Source: Thalassococcus halodurans
GTDB lineage: Bacteria > Pseudomonadota > Alphaproteobacteria > Rhodobacterales > Rhodobacteraceae
Reading direction: 5' to 3'
Length of the DNA stretch: 64,000 nucleotides
Assembly: GCF_900108225.1 (NCBI RefSeq)
Contig: NZ_FNUZ01000002.1
Span: 684,501-748,500, forward strand
The notes beneath the pieces were generated by a model, which worked only from the letters and a program-made list of their open reading frames with translations, searched no databases and was not told the origin of the DNA. The translations under genes and the position numbers were made by a program. This document shows positions 57,955 to 64,000 of this stretch, piece by piece; the stretch's first letter is position 1; each line of letters begins with the position of its first letter.

Positions 57955-59892
57955 TCAAGCAATCACTTCAATTTCGACTTCTGCAAACAACCCGTTTTTG
58001 ATCGCTGTAGCCTTAACAGCTTGCGGATCGTCAGTGTACGCAACAATTGCCAAGCTTTCCTCTGCTCGGCTCGCTGTCACATACAGAAGACGGCGAGTTC
58101 GGTCCAAAGCACTGTCGAGGCCTGCGGCTTCGTTCTCAAGGTCACGTTTGCTTTTTTCCTTCGCGCCGAAAAGCTTATCGTAGCTGAACAGGAAGCCTCT
58201 CGCTTCGTCGTCATTGATAACGACCATCACGCGAGGAAACTCCAATCCTTTCACACCCTGATGTGTGTCGAATCCCGAACGACCAGTCACATAGGAATAG
58301 TACTTCCGAGCCTGGCTTAATGGTGCGCCGAGCGCCGCCCTCCATGCTGCGATTTCCGACTTTGCGTCGGCAACATCCGGTTCGTCATCTTCCTTTATTT
58401 CATCTGTTTGTCCATCCACGAAAGGCCCCAGAGACCGAGGTATTTGAAACAGCCGATTGAATGCCACTACTTCCAGCAACTCAATCAGTGTTGGGTCTTC
58501 TTTCGCTTTCAAAAGCTGTCTAAATTCGTTGACGGCAGACTTGGCGTTTTCCAGTATTTCTCGTTGCTTGTCGCCCGCAGCCTCTAGAGCTTGCTGATCA
58601 AGGATAGGCGATTTGTCCTGGACAATCCGAGCGATAGCGAATTCATCGTCTTGTGCAATCGCGTCCACAAGCTCCGCCACATCGACGCAGAAAAACCGCA
58701 GCCCAGGCAACGAACCTTCGAGAAGGTTAGTGCGGAAAGTATCATTGGCCACTAGATACAATGGATCAAACACTTCACTGAAGCCCATGCGGGCTGCTGC
58801 CATGTGGTGTTCCAGAATGAGAGTCTTAACGGGCTTATCTACCTCCAACTCTTCTGAGACCCAATCCGCATCGCCTGTTGTATCCGCCATTTTTTGTCGA
58901 ACACTGTTTTCCACAACAAGCGGTTGAGTATGTTTTCTCCGATCAACGACAAATAGCCGAGCACAACCACCAGTCTTGTCACTTCGTGGCTGTTGCTTGT
59001 GATCGTCTGCTTCTGACCGGATCTTGTTAACAAGGTGGATGATCCGACTGCGGCTACGATGGTTCATTTTCTTAGCGGGTTTAGCCCATGTGTCAGGAAC
59101 GAACCCTTTCTTACCCAAGTCTGGATGACCGTCTGCATAAATTTTCTGCATGGTGTCGCCAAACAAACCTAAACTGAAGATATCCCCGTGCTTGCTTTGA
59201 ACTTCAAGTAAGGATTCAAGAAGGTGGCGATTGGTGTCTTGACTTTCATCGATAAGAAGCACTGGAAAAGCGTCAACAAGGATCCTCTGGATCGTCGGCT
59301 TCTTAAGGAGAAAGCTCGACATAATCTTCAAGACCTCTCCGTGGCTCAGAGAGTCATTACTAGTGTTGTCGCCGGTTGGGCTGTAGATAAATTCTGGGAT
59401 TTCGTCCAACAACTTAAACCGTTCTTGCTTGGAGGCTATGGAGCGTTCGGTGTCCGCAAAAATCTTTGTGTCAGTTCGCTTCCTCGCAGCCTGAGCCTGT
59501 TGCATCTCACGGATTGCTTCCTCTAGCTCAATCTTCAACCAAGTTCGTATGTCCGACTGATGGTCACGAATTAGAAGCCATGAGAAAGAATGGATCGTGT
59601 TCACTACAACAAGCGGATCCTGTTTGGTTCGATCAATGATCTCGTCTCGGGCAGCGTTGGTGAAAGTGATGACCGCTACTTTTTTTCCGCGCACTTGGAG
59701 CCAATGTCGGTTCTTCATTCTTGGATCGTCAGCCGAACGAAGAAAGTCGATTGCCTTTACCAGAGACCTCGTCTTTCCCGACCCGGCCCCTGCAAAAAGA
59801 AAGAAGCTTTTGGGGGTGTCAAAACTAAGACAGGATTGGACTTCCGCATCAATTGCATCGTCTACGCAATCGTCGTTTACTAGGTCAGCCAT
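57955..59892 (-). CDS. gajB: UvrD/PcrA-like helicase, GajB-like
   Basis: 645 aa SF1 helicase. All motifs are visible: Walker A FAGAGSGKT (residues 33-41), VITFTNAARDEI (Ia), LLIDESQDTN (II, about 215), GLFGDTMQKIY (III), MNHRSRSRII (IV), THQGVKGLEFPRVMVV (V, about 550) and RRLLYVTASRAEESLAIV (VI, about 605). The preferred ATG at 59892 has AGGAG upstream and overlaps the gajA-like stop by 8 bp; a GTG at 59898 is possible. In Gabija, GajB (about 490 aa) works with GajA in a large complex that degrades invading phage DNA when nucleotides are depleted. This protein is 150 aa longer, mainly in the accessory region between motifs IV and V. Confidence 0.87.
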   Translation of the reverse strand: MADLVNDDCVDDAIDAEVQSCLSFDTPKSFFLFAGAGSGKTRSLVKAIDFLRSADDPRMKNRHWLQVRGKKVAVITFTNAARDEIIDRTKQDPLVVVNTIHSFSWLLIRDHQSDIRTWLKIELEEAIREMQQAQAARKRTDTKIFADTERSIASKQERFKLLDEIPEFIYSPTGDNTSNDSLSHGEVLKIMSSFLLKKPTIQRILVDAFPVLLIDESQDTNRHLLESLLEVQSKHGDIFSLGLFGDTMQKIYADGHPDLGKKGFVPDTWAKPAKKMNHRSRSRIIHLVNKIRSEADDHKQQPRSDKTGGCARLFVVDRRKHTQPLVVENSVRQKMADTTGDADWVSEELEVDKPVKTLILEHHMAAARMGFSEVFDPLYLVANDTFRTNLLEGSLPGLRFFCVDVAELVDAIAQDDEFAIARIVQDKSPILDQQALEAAGDKQREILENAKSAVNEFRQLLKAKEDPTLIELLEVVAFNRLFQIPRSLGPFVDGQTDEIKEDDEPDVADAKSEIAAWRAALGAPLSQARKYYSYVTGRSGFDTHQGVKGLEFPRVMVVINDDEARGFLFSYDKLFGAKEKSKRDLENEAAGLDSALDRTRRLLYVTASRAEESLAIVAYTDDPQAVKATAIKNGLFAEVEIEVIA

Positions 59893-62215
59893 CTTCACTC
59901 TCCTTAGGTAAGATGTCAGACTTGTTAGTCCGCAGTCGGTCTTCCAGCCACTTCAATCCCTCTGCAATATAGTTTGGGACAGTAAGATCATCGAAGCTAT
60001 CGTCGCTGAGAACATCCAGCGCAAAACTCGCTTTGCTGCCTTTTCCTAACGCTTCATAAAGTTTCGTGGCGACTGCACTCCAATTGGGCTCTGAGGTAAG
60101 CGTTTCGCGGATTTTTCTTGTGAGGTCGTTTCCTTCCAGTTCTTTGAAGAAGTCTACATTCTGAAGCACCATCGAGTCTTCGAATGTGCTTGGATAAATA
60201 GTTACCGCCTCTCCTTTTAGGTCATCTACTGCCTTTATTACGGCTGTCTGATAAGCGACTCGAACAGCAAAAAGCTGATCATGCTCGACAAATTTTTTGT
60301 CGAATGCCATTTCAACTAGTACATCGAACTCGGATTCCTTTGGCAGCCAGCTCTTCAATGTAGCATTGGTTGTGACTAGGCCATCACCTTTTGCAGGAAG
60401 GGCACCCGAAACTTTTGCCTTTTCGCCTGTGCTTTTCTTACCCGCGTCGATGTCCGTTATGATCAGAGTCAGTAGACCCAATTTTTCAATCAGTTCCTTC
60501 AATCTATGTGCATGGCTTCCATTTATTTCCAATAGCGTAACAAAGCACTGATGCAAAAATGGGAACTTATTTTCGATGAAGTGAGGCACAAGCATTCGCT
60601 CGGCTGAACCCTCGATCAGAATCGCGGCGTCGGCAAAGAATAGGTCTGAGTGTTGCGCTCGAAGGTACCGTGTAACGAAATTCTTCGTTTCTATTTCACT
60701 ATCACCAAACACCTCTTTGAGGTTCACGACAGTCGAGATTGGAACTTCCGTGCACATTCCAGCTGGCAAGCGCCTAAAATAGCGCAAACAATTATACGGT
60801 GTCTCATGAGCAACGTGGCTCGAATGAGTGCTGACAACGAGCTGTGTTATCAAGCTTTTCTTGTCACCCAATCGTTCATGCTGCCTGAGAACATCGTAAG
60901 CTTTTTTGATGAAGACCTGTTGCACTTGTACATGGAGATGCGCTTCTGGCTCTTCCAAAAGGACCAGGTGGATGGGCTCAAAAATGGTTTCATCATCTTT
61001 CTCCGCTTTTCCAACTCGCATCCATGCATCTCGAAAACGCATCAGTTTGAAAACCATCGAGATCAAATTCTGGTATCCCAGCCCATTCTGGTTTTCAGGT
61101 AAACGCATCAGCTTGTGCGACGTACCTAGTTTCGCTGGGTCTCCCATGAAATAAGAAACAGATGTTTTGTGATGGAGTATGTCTCCTGCCTTGAGTTCGG
61201 ATGTCACTTGGATTTGGGGATCGGTAATCCCGGGGTAGTTCATTCCCTCCACTTCGACAAAGGCTGGTTGGAAAGCCTCTCCGATACGTTCATCAAACGC
61301 GGCTCTTGCGGCCTCGATAGCCTCAAGCGCTCCAAGGTCGTCTGGTGAAGGGCTTTCCGTCGGATCTAGGTGTTTTTGGTGATAGTGCCCAAGTTGGCTG
61401 GATAGCTTTTGACCAGGGAATGCTTCGAAACGATCATCTGGTCCGCTAGTTTCGTTTTCATCGCTCATACCACGTTGTGCAGGTTCGAAGTTCACGCGAA
61501 TGAGGTGCTTGAGCGGGTCTTCTTTCAAAGGTCGCGAAGCTTCAGATAGCGTCTGTGGCTTTGCCAACGTTGAAGTGGGTGGTTCGATTTTTGCCGGATC
61601 AAGAGGATAAGCGACGACTTTGAATTTTCTCGATAACACTCGATCAAGGTAGTCTGGCAAATCACACGGCCAGACTGGAATTCTGGGTTCCGTATAGACT
61701 GTTCCGGCTTCTTCTGCCTTGGACTTCGCCCTTTCCGAAGCCGCCAATAGCAAAGCCTTTGCCTCATTTCGTGATTTTCGAAAGTCGTAAAACATTTCCT
61801 CAAGGTTTGCAGGCTCGAGCCGCAATCGAAGACCTATCAATCCACCTGCCCAATCCAGATTTGGCATGATTGAACTAACATAGTGAAACTCGCCTTCATC
61901 TACATTCAACCAAAGATCGAGAAATGGGAGTAATGAAACCCATTCCGACATGTGGATCGGTACAGGATCACCGGATTTAGGGTCATGTTGTTCCCATTTT
62001 TTGCCTATCTCTTCCAAAGCAGAAATGTGGCTCAATGTTAGATCTTGTAGTTTGAACGAACTCGCAGACTGGCTCAAAAACCTACGAAAAGCCAACATGG
62101 CAGATGTCTTACCGCTGTTATTCGCCCCAACGAAGATCGTCTTCTTAGGAGACAGATCAATTCGGGTTGCTAAAAGTTTGCGGAAATTGCCGAGCTCAAC
62201 AAAATCTATATACAC
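59885..62215 (-). CDS. gajA: OLD-family ATPase/TOPRIM nuclease, GajA-like
   Basis: 776 aa from GTG 62215. N-terminal ABC-type ATPase: VGANNSGKTSA (Walker A, residues 29-39), a large insert, LLEEPEAHLH (Walker B, about 420) and VVSTHSSHVAH. C-terminal TOPRIM: AILIEGSAERMLVP (catalytic Glu about 533) and IITDIDAG (DxD about 587). These match class 2 OLD nucleases, which pair with a UvrD-like gene and define Gabija. GajA is usually near 580 aa, so the extra length is unusual. GTG is preferred because GAGG stands 5 bases upstream; the longer TTG start at 62302 adds an unlikely Cys-rich N-terminus. Confidence 0.87.
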   Translation of the reverse strand: MYIDFVELGNFRKLLATRIDLSPKKTIFVGANNSGKTSAMLAFRRFLSQSASSFKLQDLTLSHISALEEIGKKWEQHDPKSGDPVPIHMSEWVSLLPFLDLWLNVDEGEFHYVSSIMPNLDWAGGLIGLRLRLEPANLEEMFYDFRKSRNEAKALLLAASERAKSKAEEAGTVYTEPRIPVWPCDLPDYLDRVLSRKFKVVAYPLDPAKIEPPTSTLAKPQTLSEASRPLKEDPLKHLIRVNFEPAQRGMSDENETSGPDDRFEAFPGQKLSSQLGHYHQKHLDPTESPSPDDLGALEAIEAARAAFDERIGEAFQPAFVEVEGMNYPGITDPQIQVTSELKAGDILHHKTSVSYFMGDPAKLGTSHKLMRLPENQNGLGYQNLISMVFKLMRFRDAWMRVGKAEKDDETIFEPIHLVLLEEPEAHLHVQVQQVFIKKAYDVLRQHERLGDKKSLITQLVVSTHSSHVAHETPYNCLRYFRRLPAGMCTEVPISTVVNLKEVFGDSEIETKNFVTRYLRAQHSDLFFADAAILIEGSAERMLVPHFIENKFPFLHQCFVTLLEINGSHAHRLKELIEKLGLLTLIITDIDAGKKSTGEKAKVSGALPAKGDGLVTTNATLKSWLPKESEFDVLVEMAFDKKFVEHDQLFAVRVAYQTAVIKAVDDLKGEAVTIYPSTFEDSMVLQNVDFFKELEGNDLTRKIRETLTSEPNWSAVATKLYEALGKGSKASFALDVLSDDSFDDLTVPNYIAEGLKWLEDRLRTNKSDILPKESEDG

Positions 62216-62220
62216 AGATG

Positions 62221-62224
62221 CCTC
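62221..62224 (-). promoter_or_regulatory. RBS deciding the gajA GTG start
   Basis: GAGG on the minus strand, 5 bases before the GTG at 62215. Confidence 0.5.
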
Positions 62225-62449
62225 AATCGAAAATAATGGAAGCTTTTTGCCCCGCCCCCACACAATCAAAAGTACACACTGGTCACACACAGCACAACCC
62301 AATAGTAACGGTGGCTTTGCAGTTTGCAGTGGGTTTATTTTGGTTCGATCAGCATGAGCCAGTCTAAAGCGATAGGGTTGTTGAGGGGTCGCTGAGTATC
62401 AGAAAACCGTCCGCGTTTGGAAAGCTAATCCGCAGCATAGATGTCCCTT

Positions 62450-62469
62450 TTTAATGTCAGGACATTAAA
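62450..62469. promoter_or_regulatory. Perfect inverted repeat upstream of the gajA-like gene
   Basis: TTTAATGTC and GACATTAAA are exact complements separated by AG. It lies 235 bp upstream of the gajA start and 26 bp after the stop of the preceding small gene, so it can serve as an operator for the defence operon. The arms are AT-rich and lack a T run, so a terminator is less likely. Confidence 0.6.
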
Positions 62470-62494
62470 CCGCTCTTCCTCAATGAAATGCATC

Positions 62495-62998
62495 TTACCA
62501 TTTCCGCCAACTTAGCCCCATTGTTGCAGCAATAGCTTCTGGGCAACCAGCTTGCACACGGCTGCGATATGCCCTTACGGACACCCCATTTTCCAGCGCA
62601 ATGGCTTCCCATTCATCATCCGGATTAGGCACCATTTCCCGCACCCCTTCAGTTGCGGCTCTTTGACCCGACCAACCTCGATTGAGCCGTTGTTTGAATG
62701 TTTGGAATGCTATCCCATTTTCTTCAGCAATCGGCCATGCTGGAAGACCGTTTTCCAAACTAGCTAAGCCATCACGCCGCCGATTTTCAAAGGCAATGCG
62801 ATCATATGGGTATTTGGTGTGCTCGCATGGAACCGTCCAAACCTTAGCTCCACTCTCAGTGTCCTCTAACCTGACCTCTGAAGCATCAGTCAAAGGATGC
62901 GGCTTAAGTCCATAGCGACTACAAAGCCACCAAGCATCTTCGCGACTTGTGGCTTTTCCGATTATCTCCCCATCCCGCGGCGCAACAAAGTCGATCAT
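62495..62998 (-). CDS. Hypothetical protein with two copies of an HTH-like module
   Basis: 167 aa, not recognised. The C-terminal half holds two repeats with the pattern W/AxIAxENG(I/V)xxxxF/Yxx R(L/V)xxG: PIAEENGIAFQTFKQRLNRGWSG (about residues 88-110) and AIALENGVSVRAYRSRVQAGCPE (about 131-153). Each could form a helix-turn-helix like those in excisionase- or sigma-type regulators. The N-terminal half has a W/H/P-rich region with two Cys. It lies upstream of the gaj-like operon on the same strand, so a regulator role is conceivable. AT-rich flank follows. Confidence 0.65.
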   Translation of the reverse strand: MIDFVAPRDGEIIGKATSREDAWWLCSRYGLKPHPLTDASEVRLEDTESGAKVWTVPCEHTKYPYDRIAFENRRRDGLASLENGLPAWPIAEENGIAFQTFKQRLNRGWSGQRAATEGVREMVPNPDDEWEAIALENGVSVRAYRSRVQAGCPEAIAATMGLSWRKW

Positions 62999-63684
62999 CT
63001 ATTATTCCACTTCAAAGCTGGTGTGTGTCGCACCCTTCGGCTGCGTTACTCGCCCGAATATAAGCATTAAGGACCGCGGAAAAACAGAAGAAGCCGCCAC
63101 CTTAATTCGAGATCACAATCAGCTTCAATATCCTCGGCCCGTGAGTTCTAACAAGTCAGTGCTTCACGTCTGCGGGGAATGTCCGGAAAGCGGGACGCAA
63201 CCGCAGAATTTAGGCTGAATACCGGATGTCTCCGATGGGCCGTTTGGGCCTAAGCATTGTTCCAATGCCAGCTATGACTGCTCCCACCACTTCGCCTCTA
63301 TCAACATATCCGCGTAGTTTTCTGCACCGCGGTCAGCACATAGCTGAGCTTGATGCGGTCAGAATGACCCGATCAATCAACACCCCAAGAGCTTTGGACA
63401 TGCGCTCTGTATGCAGCCCGTAGCTCTCCTATTCATTAAAGATGCGTGGCCTTAACTCGCGCGGCTCTAGGCAGACATGCCTACTCTCCAAGCGATGCTT
63501 TTCAACAGGTGTCACAAACAAGGAAGAATACGAACTTTTGACAGCCGGAGCAAAGTTAACAGCCCCAACTTGAGCTCAGACACTTCTTCGACTACGGTGT
63601 TGTACGCAAAGGACAGCCTGAAAAACGGACAACACCAGAGACAATTTCTTTTTGAAATCAATGCCGTAGTGAAATTGGCGTAGC
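62999..63684. other. 0.7-kb gene-poor end of the island
   Basis: Only short fragments without RBS or family are visible; several stop codons break each frame. It probably includes decayed sequence next to attR. Confidence 0.55.
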
Positions 63685-63702
63685 ATCCCTGTCTCTCCGC
63701 CA
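63685..63702. repeat. attR: 18-bp tRNA-Ser 3' end copy
   Basis: ATCCCTGTCTCTCCGCCA, identical to 53889-53906. It stands alone without the rest of a tRNA, marking the distal island boundary. Confidence 0.9.
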
Positions 63703-63759
63703 AAAGCAATTGTTTTTAATGTATTTTATATATTGGGACACCCAAAAGGCGAAGTCTTA

Positions 63760-64000
63760 ATGAGTGCCAATAGAGCAACATTCTGGGGCGCGGTGATCGC
63801 GGCCATTATCAGCGCTTTGGCGCTGATCTTCCAGCAGGAACTGCGCGCGGCCTTCGTCGAAACCGAAGAAGAAAGGCGCGCGGAAGCGCCGGGTGACGTC
63901 TCGCCAAATTCGCCAAGTCTAAGCATTTCAAAGGTTTGGGTTCCACCAAAGGCAACAACCTTGAATTCAGCGTTGTTCGCTGAATTTTCGAACGTCTCTG
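63760..64000 (+). CDS. Hypothetical membrane-anchored protein, partial
   Basis: 80 residues visible and open at the right edge. N-terminal hydrophobic segment (WGAVIAAIISALALIF, about residues 9-24), then a charged region (ELRAAFVETEEERRAEAPGD). No family recognised from the visible part. It is the first gene outside the island, and no clear RBS is seen before the ATG. Confidence 0.6.
   Translation, partial: MSANRATFWGAVIAAIISALALIFQQELRAAFVETEEERRAEAPGDVSPNSPSLSISKVWVPPKATTLNSALFAEFSNVS

Larger units (their letters stand above)
53907..63702. mobile_element. 9.8-kb integrative island in tRNA-Ser(CGA) carrying a Gabija-like system
   Basis: Bounded by 18-bp direct repeats of the tRNA 3' end, with a tyrosine integrase at the tRNA-proximal end. 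Cargo: serine resolvase, zinc-ribbon protein, UvrD-like helicase, OLD-like nuclease, and a repeat-containing small protein. No conjugation, replication or phage structural genes are seen, so it is not self-transmissible by itself. Gene density falls in 56.9-57.9 and 63.0-63.7 kb. Confidence 0.9.

Noticed and set aside
63477-63709. Two short frames on opposite strands at the island end
   Set aside because: They overlap each other and run into attR; no RBS, family or codon signal.

Overview
The window is about 64 kb of a chromosome from a marine-type alphaproteobacterium, most likely Rhodobacterales (Roseobacteraceae/Rhodobacteraceae). The grounds are protein content and gene order: ChpT histidine phosphotransferase, Usg, DUF3553, DUF2852 and DUF2244 proteins, an L21 with a helix-hairpin-helix tail, olsBA, a three-gene TRAP operon, rplU-rpmA-(GNAT)-obgE-proB-proA, and tmk-holB-tatD. 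No species can be named from the sequence alone.

Layout. 1-4.7 kb: glnE (cut by the left edge), a YbaK-type deacylase, two small membrane proteins and the arginyl/leucyl transferase bpt. 4.8-9.3 kb: a minus-strand TRAP transporter (dctP-dctQ-dctM order) with a hairpin after dctP. 9.6-13.4 kb: a compact glucosylglycerate-type locus, with a GH13_18 phosphorylase converging on a synthase and phosphatase pair. 13.4-17.4 kb: an AT-richer accessory stretch with an unrecognised (DUF4261-like) protein, tRNA debris and an HTTM-DCC fusion, ending at tRNA-Ser(TGA). A 17-bp copy of that tRNA's 3' end marks the other side. 17.6-24.2 kb: SPOR lipoprotein, dacC-type carboxypeptidase, tmk, holB, tatD, a metallo-hydrolase and an AEC transporter. 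24.3-36.3 kb: lipoprotein, tRNA-Leu(GAG), lipB, ctaD, DUF2244, two glycosyltransferases, yqeY, carA, a GntR regulator, an HAD nucleotidase, a ubiH-type hydroxylase and usg. 36.4-47 kb: gyrA, a LysR regulator, M32 peptidase, ctaA, trmJ, a ThiE-like protein, olsA/olsB, DUF3553 and chpT. 47-53.7 kb: proA, proB, obgE, two GNATs, rpmA, rplU and a DUF2059 protein.

53.8-63.7 kb is a clear integrative island in tRNA-Ser(CGA). The intact tRNA is followed at once by a tyrosine integrase, and an 18-bp copy of the tRNA 3' end closes the element at 63,685-63,702. The cargo is a serine resolvase, a zinc-ribbon protein, a two-gene OLD-nuclease/UvrD-helicase operon that matches the Gabija anti-phage architecture (both proteins longer than the described ones), and a small protein with a duplicated helix-turn-helix-like module upstream. 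A 9+2+9 bp perfect inverted repeat sits between that small gene and the gajA-like gene. About 2 kb of the island holds no supportable gene, but one stretch carries a tRNA-Ser 5'-half remnant. After the island a membrane-anchored hypothetical runs off the right edge.

Regulatory theme: the window encodes ChpT, the phosphotransferase that feeds CtrA. It also has a perfect TTAA-N7-TTAA CtrA-type site upstream of a glycosyltransferase that carries an MshEN-like (cyclic-di-GMP-binding family) N-terminal domain, and weaker versions upstream of olsB and the DUF2852 gene.
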